From Butyriboletus loyo (taxonomy: Eukaryota > Basidiomycota > Agaricomycetes > Boletales > Boletaceae), in assembly GCA_038093515.1 (NCBI GenBank), contig JBBPSI010000268.1:1-31489 (forward strand): 31,489 bases of DNA, given 5' to 3'. Position numbers and translations under genes: made by a program. The notes below the pieces were generated by a model, which saw nothing but the letters and a program-made list of their open reading frames with translations, had not been told where the DNA came from and ran no database searches. Positions 22,701-30,786 of the stretch are shown piece after piece (within the stretch, counting starts at the first letter, position 1; each line of letters starts with the position of its first letter).

Positions 22701-23181
22701 ATCGCCAGCGTGCTCCTCGTTCCCATCGCGCAACAAGTGGGGAAAGACCTCCCCGGGAATCATGCCAACTTGCTCGTCTTCCTCACGGGTTTGATATGTT
22801 CTACGGGGATGGGTATGCCAGTGTCTGGCTTCCCGAACCAGCTTGCGTGTGTTACATTCCTGATCGTATTTCGTTTCTGGCTCGCACTGACATGGTACGC
22901 GCGTTGGATCGCTAGGGCGGCGCAAGAGGACGATCTCGGGCAAGTTTATCTCACCAACGTCGATTTCCTCAAAAATGGTATTCCGGCGAGTATCATCGCG
23001 ACACTGGTGGGTGTCTCACGCACATTTCTGGGTGGCATGGCTGACAACGAATGGGCAGGTCGTATCGACGGTAGGGTACTTGCTTATGTTGGCAATCGGG
23101 TGAGTGGACTCACATCGGATTTGTGGTCGTGTGGTGTAACATTACTGACGTTTGTCCGTGCGTGTGCATTGAAGACTCTAA
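19732..23181 (+). CDS. SPX-domain phosphate transporter (Pho87/Pho90/Pho91 type, SLC13/DASS-like carrier domain)
   Basis: Sixteen coding exons, 864 aa: 19732..19742, 19808..19858, 19927..20360, 20410..20731, 20778..20802, 20851..21318, 21367..21479, 21530..21721, 21778..21817, 21865..21915, 21971..22372, 22432..22605, 22674..22846, 22916..23006, 23059..23099, 23175..23181. SPX domain in residues 1 to about 330: MKFSSALKFNAVADWWDEY, YDVLKRHIYQLEKEH, then FRKILKKYDK, the lysine-rich helix expected to bind inositol pyrophosphates. An acidic run of eight Asp and a Ser/Arg-rich linker interrupt the domain. The carrier domain has about a dozen hydrophobic segments and the signature NIGGQSSPISSPQNLIAI near residue 577, then GMPVSGFPNQ and LTNVDFLKNGIPASIIATL. 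Family role: low-affinity phosphate uptake at the plasma membrane or vacuolar export; the two cannot be told apart here. The last intron restores the family ending AIGL; reading through it would add unrelated residues. Confidence 0.94.
20234..20257 (+). repeat. GAC/GAT trinucleotide microsatellite coding for eight Asp
   Basis: One GAT followed by seven GAC codons, inside the acidic loop of the SPX domain. Such runs vary in length between strains by slippage without changing frame. Confidence 0.85.
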
Positions 23182-23487
23182 TGCGGAGGCGTTGTGATTG
23201 GGTTGAAGATTATGGGGGGCGGGGTCAGCACCGTATAATATTATCGTGCACAATCTATATATACTCTATAAAATCATTGGCATATCTATCCGTCCATAAC
23301 CCAACCTATCTCATCTATCCAATCTATCTCATCTAACCAATCTTTCTATCCAATAAAGTGAACGGAGGAGGGCGGGGGAAAGTGAGAGTAGGCGACGCTT
23401 TTTTCGGGTGTCAGGTGTTTCAAGTACCTTGCGGCTGCACGCGTATTTCGAGTATTTCGCCTGCTCACCTAACATCACTCGACTCAC
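23182..23487. other. Short gene-free stretch after the transporter (23182-23487)
   Basis: It holds the transporter 3' UTR, an imperfect tandem repeat (23306-23354) and an AATAAA at 23352-23357 that could serve as polyadenylation signal. Base composition starts to shift towards AT just beyond it. Confidence 0.5.
23306..23354. repeat. Imperfect 18-bp pyrimidine-rich tandem repeat in the transporter 3' region
   Basis: CTATCTCATCTATCCAAT at 23306-23323, a copy with one change (TAACC for TATCC) at 23324-23341, and a partial third copy at 23342-23354 that runs into AATAAAG. It looks like slippage in a 3' UTR. Confidence 0.75.
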
Positions 23488-23730
23488 CTACCACAACACA
23501 TTCCTCTTCTTTCTCTCGAGATTTTCAGGTGGTTTCACTATCAAAATTTCTAATGCTCTCCGTCCGAGCGCAAGTGCCTCCTCGAGGTCAACCATCTCTC
23601 CTCCCTGGTCGAAGCGGCCACTGAGTGAACGAGAGAGTCTTTCTAGTGACCTGGCGCGACTAGAATGCCCTTGGGGGTGGAGTTGTAATTCACTGCAGCG
23701 GGAAGTGATTTCCTGGTCGAGTTCAGACAT
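23488..23730 (-). pseudogene. Fragment of an agaricomycete tandem TPR-repeat protein (TPR/CHAT family)
   Basis: An 80-codon frame from ATG 23730. It contains a repeat-like block (PQGHSSRARSLERLSRSLSG, then RFDQGGEMVDLEEALALGRR). This matches the layout of the tandem TPR units in the large, often CHAT-linked TPR proteins of mushrooms, where each unit has HPDR, a SLNNLA-like helix, RFEQ-G and DLEEAI-LHR. Only about one and a half units are present, and the frame then stops in unrelated sequence. A full gene would have many units, so this is best seen as a broken-off end, cut near the border of the AT-rich island. A very short genuine protein is less likely. Confidence 0.55.
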
Positions 23731-24026
23731 TGGGACAGAGTGAAAGACGTGGATTAATCGTATCCTGCTCAAATGTTAGGTTATGAGCCTGCTTTGATGG
23801 CTGACCCTAGGGAATTTGAACCATAGATCTTGACCGAAAAATGACCCAATTAGGAAATAGGGTTCCCTATATGGAAACACTGCTCTGAATATGAATATTA
23901 TCATTGGTATATACTGTAGATCTATGAAGATTTGATCAAGTTATGAGAAAAATAGAAATAATATGTATCAATGTATTTTGAGATTGTGGCTGTAGTAGCA
24001 TGGGCATCCAGGAAGCCAGTATGAGA

Positions 24027-24058
24027 CAGCGCACTTTTGCTTATGTAAGCATCCCAAA
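24027..24058 (+). repeat. Direct repeat, copy 1 (32 bp)
   Basis: Starts CAGCGCACTTTTGCTTATGT and ends AAGCATCCCAAA. It is identical to 24339-24370, 312 bp downstream. The flanking 30 bp on the left also match partly (TGTGGCT...). The core TTATGTAA is a short palindrome-like stretch. Confidence 0.85.
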
Positions 24059-24338
24059 TAGTCTACTTGCACAAAAATCCAACAAAACTACTACACTCTG
24101 GCTACACATACTAGACATTTGGTAATGAAAAATGCGCCATAATTATATGATAATGTGTATGATAAGTGTAGCAAAAAGCATAGTAAAATAGTGTGGCCAA
24201 AGTGTTGTGAAAATGTTGTGAAAGTGTAGCAAAAAAATGTAGAAAAAAGTGTAGAAGGAATGTAGGAAAAAGTGTAGTGAAAGTAGAAATTGAATGTGGC
24301 TATACTACCTAATTATGGCCAGGACGCCCATGTGGACA

Positions 24339-24370
24339 CAGCGCACTTTTGCTTATGTAAGCATCCCAAA
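24339..24370 (+). repeat. Direct repeat, copy 2 (32 bp)
   Basis: Exact copy of 24027-24058. The similarity continues loosely around both copies, which suggests an old tandem duplication of about 312 bp rather than two separate insertions. Confidence 0.85.
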
Positions 24371-24431
24371 AGAGTCAAGCAGCCACATCTACACAATAAT
24401 CAATATTTTGGCACAGTAACACAACAGATTG

Positions 24432-24453
24432 GGTAATCAAAAAAGCGCCACAA
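24432..24453 (+). repeat. 22-bp sub-repeat, copy 1
   Basis: GGTAATCAAAAAAGCGCCAC plus AA. The same 22 bases recur at 24500-24521, 68 bp later, and a degenerate form (GGTAATGAAAAATGCGCCAT) lies at about 24121. Confidence 0.8.
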
Positions 24454-24499
24454 TGAGTACAGTTTGGCTATGTTTTGGCACAGTGGATACAACACATTT

Positions 24500-24521
24500 G
24501 GTAATCAAAAAAGCGCCACAA
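24500..24521 (+). repeat. 22-bp sub-repeat, copy 2
   Basis: Exact second copy of 24432-24453. The sequence after both copies (atgagtacagtttg / atggtacagtttg) is also similar. Confidence 0.8.
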
Positions 24522-25930
24522 ATGGTACAGTTTGACTACACTATTAATTTTAGATTGCACTTTTGCTATGCTTCCCACGGTCCGATTGTCATGATTTATT
24601 TTTTATCAGTCAGGTAATACTCTAACTATTGTCTATCTGGCTGCGATAATTCTAATATTTGGAAATTGGCCTGGAATTAAATAAGTAATCACATTTATAG
24701 ATCAACAAAACAAGTCAAATTGCAGACTAGCATAGAGCCCCTGAGGCTGCATATAACTCCCACAGTCCAGGGACCATATAAGATGACATTTGACTCTCTT
24801 ACATCAATTCCCACATAGATTTAAATATTATTATGGAGCTTCTGCAATTCTGTAATAAAAATCAAACAAAAATACCATCAAAAAGAGCATATCTGGGTGC
24901 TTCTGGTCAAGGATTCTGCAGTGGAATTCTGTAAATAAAAATCAAACAATGCAATGACATTTTCCTATACTTTGAGTTCAGATCTACACCCCCGCTCCTC
25001 TGCTCAACCTGGCGCATTTTTGGTTATGTAAGCATGGCAAAGAGGTATAGGCAAAGGGTGAAGATTTGAAGTCAGTGCAACACATATGTTAGCTTGGTTT
25101 CGCTCTCGCTCTCGGTTAGAAGTTAGTGTTCTAGATTATATATTCTCGGAAGGGGGGTTTGGGGGTCTCCCCCATTAGTTAGATCTTAGTGTTGTCCTCC
25201 AATCAGACTACCTACCATTACCAGTTCCTGACTATCCTTATCCCAAATATCCAACCAATCTCAGCTATACTCAAGTGAAAACAGACCATTTATTCGGTCA
25301 TCCTGGAATTAAGTTACAAAATGCGATGTTTCCAAATGCCTGAATGATGCTCCTATGTGATAGAGGACATCTGTAGGAACATTTTGAGTCCCTACCCATC
25401 AAGATTGGCGGTCGGGATGTGGAGATAAAAATGAAACAAGGCCATATTTTGTACAGGTCAAGAATGGCCATGAAGGCGAGTTCTTAGGAACTTCTAAGTG
25501 TTATGAATGGATTCGGAGGGTTCAATAGCCCCCAGGAAAAATGCTGTAATGGTTCTGGAGAGGTCCCCCGTCACGGTATACCCTTTTGGATATTGGAGGA
25601 GAAGAATGTTGCACTGCGGGCCCAACTGATTTTCCTGGGCTTAGCAAATGTTACCATCGTGTCCGGAGGGTCTTAAATGGGTAGGAGCACCACCCTGCTT
25701 ATTTGTGGCTAGCGTATTTGAGGCTACAAAAATCGATCTTTGTCTGGGAGGCAGGAGGCAGGGTAGGAAGGCTGTGCGAAATAAAGTCCCAGTGACTCTG
25801 GGAGTTGTTCCAGTGTTGTTTGGGACCTCTAATACCATCATGGAAAGTGCTGGAACATCCTTAAAATCATGTCATGATGGGTTCATATGGGGTGGCAAGA
25901 TGTTTGCTTAGCTGATTTTATGAGGCTTAG

Positions 25931-26356
25931 TGTTACGCTTGGCGCTAACAACTAGAATGACTAGGTGGCACTCTGGAGTAGCCGCAGGACTCGGGAGACG
26001 ATTCTGGAGAAGTCTCAGACTATGTCTTAGTGCGCACACTAAGAGTCTGGAAGTGAACTAATTGCTAGCAGTAGACTGCGTAGAACTAGATAATGTACAG
26101 GGTGTAAAGACAGAGTCTTTATACTACTGGGGTCTGCGCACAGACCATGCTCCCTAATCGAGTCGCGAGAGCGAAAGTACAAATGAGGAAAAGATACTCT
26201 AGAATGTTCCAGAGTGTGAAAGAAAACGCGTCCGTGCGCGGGAAGTGATGACTAAGCTGGAACGGTTGTTACCGTTCAAGTGGAACTAGCAAAAGGCTAG
26301 GTGAATGTAACAGTCCCAACGGTAATGGAGAGAAAAAGTAGACCACTACCGTAACA
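25931..26356 (-). repeat. 3' LTR of the gypsy element (426 bp)
   Basis: In element orientation it begins TGTTACGG and ends CGTAACA, so it has the TG...CA ends and 7-bp terminal inverted repeats expected of an LTR. It lies directly downstream of a polypurine tract. It is a diverged relative (about four bases in five identical by eye) of the inverted LTR at 30355-30781. It contains a CTTAGTG/CACTAAG hairpin at 26026-26043, a GGTCTG/CAGACC hairpin near 26131-26146, and a near-palindromic TATAAAGAC box around 26103-26125. Confidence 0.92.
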
Positions 26357-26359
26357 TTA

Positions 26360-26369
26360 CCCCCTTCCC
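26360..26369 (-). other. Polypurine tract
   Basis: On the minus strand this reads GGGAAGGGGG, three bases upstream of the LTR start. In LTR retroelements this purine run primes plus-strand DNA synthesis. Confidence 0.7.
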
Positions 26370-26407
26370 ATGGTGGAGACTCCGACTCCACAACTTGAAA
26401 GTTCCCT

Positions 26408-27646
26408 TCACTGAGACTCCCCCTCGTTGACATCATAGTCGTAAGCATCATTGGCATTGAAATCTGCCCAGACGTCGTCCCGGAATGTGCAGTTGGCGAC
26501 GATATGGCCAATGGCACCGCAGAGGCCGCATACTCGTTCTGGGCAAAACTCCTGAATATGACCTGGGGCAATGCGGTGGCAGAAGGGACACGTGTAGTTG
26601 GGGCACTCCCTACGAAAGTGGCCGACGGTGCCGCATTCGAAGCAAAGTTGCAGGCGGACGAGGCGAGGTCGAGCAGGGTGAGGGCTGCCGACAGGGGATC
26701 TGTCGTCGAGGACGATGGGGGCATCACGAGTCCCGTGATTGGCGAGGTAGGGGGGCGGGGCTCCATACGAGGAGTTGGAAGAACCAGCCATTGCTGCGAC
26801 GGGGGAGGTGACTCGAGGGATGAGCTGGATGGCGGGGGTTCCACGACGGGTGGACGGTTGGGGGGTGACGGAACGAAAGGCTCTATTGGCGATCCTCCTT
26901 CCTGCGGCGGTGAGGGTGACCGATCCCGGGACAGATCCAACCTGGAGAAGCGTCTGGCGAGGTTGGCGATGCACAGTTCGAGGCGGTAGAGGGGAGTGTC
27001 GACGAGCGACCTGGGGCTCGTCGACGTCAGTCCGAAAGGACTCCAGGGACTCGCCGGTGGTTTCTCGGGACGAGTCTGCTACCAGAGTGGTCGCAGGTGA
27101 ATCTCTTGTGGATGGCGCTGGAATAGGTAGTGGCGGAGGAGATCCTTCCGCGGCAGGACGAGGAGGGGGATTGGGGCCGCGAGCGGTGGGGCGAAGAAAC
27201 CCAATGCGGTCGTTGGACTGAAAATAAAACTCTCTCTCCCTGGGAGCGAGAGCGACGAGGATGGGGCGGAGGACGGGCACGAGAATGCCTGGGAGGAGTT
27301 GGTCCACGACATACCCGAATCCTTCAGCATGAAGGATGTCCAGGGTGTACCCCCTAGCCTCCATCAGGGAGGTCTCTAGGGCGGTGGCGTATACGGGCGG
27401 CTGGTTGTCAGGGCAGAGGCAGGTGTGGACGGTGCGGGCTAGGGCATACGAGCGGTAGAGGGAAGCGAGGGTATGGAGAACATAGTCTCCAGTGAAATCC
27501 ATACGCTGCTCGAGAGCATACGTAGCGACGGGGTTTTCAAGAACAGCAGCATAGAGGACGCGGCGAGAGGAAACTGGGAGACGGGAAGAGCGGACAGGAG
27601 GTTGAGCTGGGAGCGGGGCGTTGTTTTCTGCAGGAGGAATGGCCAT
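26408..27646 (-). CDS. Zinc-knuckle protein encoded downstream of pol in the gypsy element (third ORF)
   Basis: 412 aa, ATG at 27646, starting nine bases after the pol stop codon (27656-27658). The N-terminal 150 residues are fairly hydrophobic and helical (VATYALEQRMDFTGDY, EGFGYVVDQLLPGIL). The middle is long, Pro/Ser/Arg-rich and probably disordered. Near the C-terminus are CFECGTVGHFRREC and CGLCGAIGHIVANC, both matching C-X2-C-X4-H-X4-C, with a variant CPFCHRIAPGHIQEFC between them. The tail is acidic (NANDAYDYDVNEGE). CCHC knuckles bind nucleic acid and normally sit in Gag, which lies upstream of protease. Here they are in a separate ORF after the chromodomain, so the protein could be an accessory nucleocapsid-like factor; its function is not known to me. 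The short gap suggests termination-reinitiation or a separate RNA. Confidence 0.85.
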   Translation of the reverse strand: MAIPPAENNAPLPAQPPVRSSRLPVSSRRVLYAAVLENPVATYALEQRMDFTGDYVLHTLASLYRSYALARTVHTCLCPDNQPPVYATALETSLMEARGYTLDILHAEGFGYVVDQLLPGILVPVLRPILVALAPREREFYFQSNDRIGFLRPTARGPNPPPRPAAEGSPPPLPIPAPSTRDSPATTLVADSSRETTGESLESFRTDVDEPQVARRHSPLPPRTVHRQPRQTLLQVGSVPGSVTLTAAGRRIANRAFRSVTPQPSTRRGTPAIQLIPRVTSPVAAMAGSSNSSYGAPPPYLANHGTRDAPIVLDDRSPVGSPHPARPRLVRLQLCFECGTVGHFRRECPNYTCPFCHRIAPGHIQEFCPERVCGLCGAIGHIVANCTFRDDVWADFNANDAYDYDVNEGESQ

Positions 27647-27655
27647 CTTGGTTGT

Positions 27656-30349
27656 TTACTGAGAAGATGGGGAGGGAAAATCCTTGGGGTGGCGCAGTTT
27701 ATAAGCCTTGAGCAAGGCCTGCGCATGGACCAGGTTCCCATTTGGTTCCCAGGTGTTCTCTGCTGCGGAGTACCCTTTCCAGGAAACAAGGAATTGGCGG
27801 CGTCCCTTGGAGCCACGGTGTGATAAGATCCGATCGATCTCGTACTCTTCATCTCCGTCTATTTCTTCCGGAGGGGGATTGGTAAAATTTGGGCCGTGTT
27901 CTGCCGTTTCGCGATAAGGGGTCAGGAGGGACGCATGGAAGACATCATGGATCTTCCAGGTCGGTGGCAGTCGGAGTCTGTATGCCACAGGGGAGATGAC
28001 TTGTGCAATTTCAAACGGACCTTCCCGTCTAGGGGCGAGCTTCTTTGACGGGTACCTGAGTCTCAGGTTGCGCCCTTCAAGCCAAACCTTATCGCCTGTC
28101 TTCCATGGGCGGAACTTGGATGAGATCCGTTCCTTCATCAATCGCCGTGCCTTCTCGTGGGCTTCTAGGGCTTCCGTTCGGGCTCCCGTGAGTTCCGAGA
28201 GTCTGGACTCGAGGGCAGGGAGGAACGTCTTTCCGATTGGAGGATAAGACCTCGGCTCATACCCGACCATCAGGGAGAAGGGGGTCACATTGGTCGATGA
28301 GTGGGTCATGGAATTGTGGGAGAACTCGGCCATAGGGAGGAGTTCGGCCCATCGTTCTGGGTGACCATCACAGAAGATCCTTAGGTAAGTCTCCAATTCC
28401 TGGTTGACTCGTTCGGTTTCACCATCAGTCTGGGGGTGGTACGTGGAGGAGAGGGCGAGGTCGTAGTCCAGGAGTCTTGCGAGTTCCCTAGCGAAGGCAG
28501 ATGCGAACTGAGGGCCTCGGTCAGAGATGCAGCGGGAGTGGAGGCCGAATCGAAGGAAGACGGTTTTGAAAAATAGTTTGGCGACTCCTGCCGCGTCAAT
28601 GTCTTTGTTGCAAGGGGAATAAATTACCCCCTTCGTAAGCCCATGGTCTACCACGACCATGACAGAATCATATCCCAGAGAGGGGGGAAGACCGGTGATG
28701 AGGTCGACAGAGACCTGTTCAAAGGGACGAGAGGCCACGCTGGCCAGAGGAGTGAGAGGAGGAACGGTGGGGTGGGTATTAACCTTGTGCGCCTGGCAAA
28801 CAGCGCAGCCAGAGACGAAACGGCGGACCAGATTAGCCATGCCTGGCCACCAATAATCCCGTTGCACCAGGTTCTGGGTGCGGAAGATGCCACCGTGACC
28901 ACCAGCGGGACTTTCGTGCAGGGATCGGATGAGGTCGACACGCGCAGCCTCGGGGATATACCGTTTCTTGCGGAAATACAGTTCTTTCCCGTCAAAGTCC
29001 CAATCCCCAGCATTCATTTTGGGGAAAAGGGGGGAGTCTTCATAAAGAGCCTGCATGCATCGCTTGATCATAGGGTCGCTGGGAGTGGAAGCGGCAATCT
29101 TTTCCGCGAGAGCAACGTCTATCTTCCGGGCAAACAAGTTTTCGGGAAGAAGGGTGACCTCCTGGTTGTCGGCGGATGTGTCAACGTCATCTCGTCGGGA
29201 TAGGGCATCTGCCGGGCCCATCTGAGTTCCGGGGATGTGGTGGAAATGCAGGTCGAAATCCTGCAAGAACATTAGCCAGCGGGCTTGCCGGCGGGACAGC
29301 TTGTTGGGTTGGCGGAAGTATGTGAGATTCTTGTGGTCAGTGAGAATCTCTACTTGGTGACCAGTACCTCGCAGGTAGTGTCGCCATTCTTCTAAGGCAT
29401 GAATGACTGCGAGCAACTCGCGATCATAGATATCGTAATTGCGCTCGGCTGGGGAGAGCGTCTTTGAGAGGTACGCGCAAGGGTGGAGGTCTCCGTTGAT
29501 GTCTTTTTGCATAAGAACGGCCCCAGTAGCAGTGAGAGAGGCATCTGTCATGACAGCGAACGGCTTCGTGACATCGGGCATGGAGAGGACGGGCTGCCTC
29601 AAGAATGACTGTTTGATCGCCTGGAACGCGGCTTCGCAGGCAGGGGTCCAGGCCCAAGGGGAATTCTTCTTTGTCAAGTCGTGTAGCGGCTTCGCGATAT
29701 GAGAGAAGTCCTGTATGAACCTGTGATAGAAGTTGCAGAATCCAATGAAGGACCTGACTGCCTTTACCGAGGTCGGTGGGTTCCATTTGCGAATGGCTTT
29801 TAGCTTGGTGGGGTCCATTTTGACTTGTCCCTCTCGGACCATCATGCCAAGATATTCGACTTCTTCAGCGTCAAACGAACACTTTTCCAGCTTGAGGAAC
29901 AGCTTATGCTCTCTGAGCCTCTCCAGGACACGGATCGTACGGGCCTCGTGTTCCTTAGTGGTGGCAGAATGGATTAAGAGGTCGTCCATGTAGATGATCA
30001 GCCATCCTTCTGCCATGAGATCGCCGAAAATATGGTCCATCAAAGCCTGGAACGTGGCTGGGGAGTTACAAAGCCCGAAGAACATCACGGTGGGTTCAAA
30101 CAACCCTTGGGGAGTGATGAATGCCGCCTTCCAGTGGTCGTTCGGTTTGATGAGGACGTTGTTATATCCCCAGCGGATATCCATCTTGGTGAAGACCTTT
30201 GATCCTTTGAGGCGATCGACGAGGTCGGAGATGAGAGGGAGAGGGTAGGCGTTTTTGACCGTATGGGAATTCAAGTACCGGTAGTCCTGGCAGGGGCATA
30301 GCGAGCCATCTTTCTTGGATACGAAGAAGAAGGGGGCTGCTTGCGGGGA
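27656..30349 (-). pseudogene. Gypsy pol, RT-RNase H-integrase-chromodomain part, cut from its protease by a solo LTR
   Basis: Open frame of nearly 900 codons in element direction with no internal stop. The RT has FTKMDIRWGYN and the catalytic YMDD. RNase H has TDASLTATGAVL, YDRELLAVIHALEEW and LTDHKNL. The integrase has a zinc finger (HESPAGGH ... CAVC) and DDE residues in VSVDLITGLP, CISDRGPQF and TDGETERVNQE. A GPY/F-like module (PRREGPFEIAQVISPVAYRL) leads to a chromodomain (YEIDRILSHRG, FLVSWKGYSAAENTWEP). The chromodomain is expected to guide integration to marked chromatin. The frame is continuous with the protease part at 30782-31489 once the LTR and one target duplication are left out, so the LTR seems to be the only lesion in view. 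Without a start upstream of RT this part would not be translated normally. Confidence 0.92.
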
Positions 30350-30354
30350 CTTGG
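30350..30354. repeat. Target-site duplication, left copy (CTTGG)
   Basis: Five bases directly left of the solo LTR, identical to 30782-30786. Confidence 0.92.
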
Positions 30355-30563
30355 TGTTATGGTAGTGGTATTCTTTTTCTCCCCATTACCGTTGGGACTA
30401 CTTCATTCACCTAGCCTGTTGCTAGTGCCCTTTGAGCGGTACAAACCGCTTTAGCTTAGTCATCATTTCTCACGCACGGACGTGCTTTCTTTCGTACTCC
30501 AGAACTCTCTGGAATATTCCTTCCCCATTTGTAGTTTCCTTCTCGCGACTCGATTAGGAACTT

Positions 30564-30579
30564 GGTCTGTGCGCAGACC
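30564..30579. promoter_or_regulatory. LTR hairpin, 6-bp stem, TGCG loop
   Basis: GGTCTG-TGCG-CAGACC, perfect stem. The same hairpin is present in the 3' LTR near 26131-26146, so it is conserved although the LTRs differ at many other places. Confidence 0.7.
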
Positions 30580-30586
30580 CCCAGTA

Positions 30587-30609
30587 GTATAAAGACCCGG
30601 TCTTTATAC
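30587..30609. promoter_or_regulatory. Perfect palindrome carrying a TATAAA box on each strand
   Basis: Arms GTATAAAGACC and GGTCTTTATAC (11 bp each) around a single C. Each strand reads TATAAAG, so the element could place a pre-initiation complex in either direction. The matching site in the 3' LTR (about 26103-26125) has a similar but imperfect symmetry. Confidence 0.65.
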
Positions 30610-30667
30610 CCTGTACTGTATCTAGTTCTACGCAGTCACCTGCTAGCAATTAGTTTCACTCCAGACT

Positions 30668-30685
30668 CTTAGTGTGCGCACTAAG
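30668..30685. promoter_or_regulatory. LTR hairpin, 7-bp stem, TGCG loop
   Basis: CTTAGTG-TGCG-CACTAAG, perfect stem; the same stem lies at 26026-26043 in the other LTR. The loop is identical to that of the hairpin at 30564-30579. Confidence 0.7.
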
Positions 30686-30781
30686 ACATAGTCTGAGACC
30701 CAGCTCAGAAATGCTTCACGAGTCTCGAGGCCACTCCAGAGTGCCTCCTCGCTGTTCTAGTTGTTAGTGCCCAGCGTAACA

Positions 30782-30786
30782 CTTGG
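30782..30786. repeat. Target-site duplication, right copy (CTTGG)
   Basis: Five bases directly right of the solo LTR, identical to 30350-30354. These bases are also the end of the last intact pol codons of the protease part. Confidence 0.92.

Larger units (their letters stand above)
23731..25930. repeat. AT-rich, gene-free repeat island, probably decayed mobile DNA
   Basis: About 2.2 kb whose composition is clearly AT-richer than the genes to the left, especially 23830-25000. It has no protein-like frame; the only moderate ones (25648-25911 and its complement) look like chance. It contains a roughly 312-bp two-copy direct repeat, 22-bp and 25-bp sub-repeats, and a run of degenerate GTGTAGAAAAA-type units at about 24165-24290. 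A third, degenerate copy of the GCTTATGTAAGCAT motif lies at about 25022. The right edge is the LTR at 25931. No terminal repeats or transposase remain that would name the element. Confidence 0.6.
30355..30781 (+). mobile_element. Solo LTR (427 bp) inserted in pol, opposite orientation to its host element
   Basis: Begins TGTTATGG and ends CGTAACA, has the same layout as the 3' LTR at 25931-26356 but on the plus strand, and is flanked by the perfect 5-bp duplication CTTGG. No internal retroelement sequence is attached, so it is a solo LTR left by LTR-LTR recombination after a full element inserted. It contains two hairpins with the same TGCG loop (30564-30579 and 30668-30685) and a perfect TATA palindrome (30587-30609). 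Confidence 0.94.

Noticed and set aside
23811..23822. tRNA-like B box (GGTTCAAATTCC on the minus strand)
   Set aside because: No matching A box or cloverleaf upstream and no acceptor stem; a chance match in AT-rich sequence, or at most a very old SINE trace.
25648..25911. 87-codon plus-strand frame left of the 3' LTR
   Set aside because: The complement also has a frame of similar length, there is no family resemblance, and it lies in the decayed repeat island.
26269..26940. 223-codon minus-strand frame that overlaps the zinc-knuckle ORF and enters the LTR
   Set aside because: Pro/Ser/Ala-rich alternative frame of a GC-rich region; the overlapping frame has two canonical CCHC motifs and is clearly the coding one.
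30564..30685. Regularly placed hairpins as a possible CRISPR or terminator array
   Set aside because: The stems differ in sequence, there are only two, and they lie within an LTR defined by its ends and target duplication; the host is a eukaryote.
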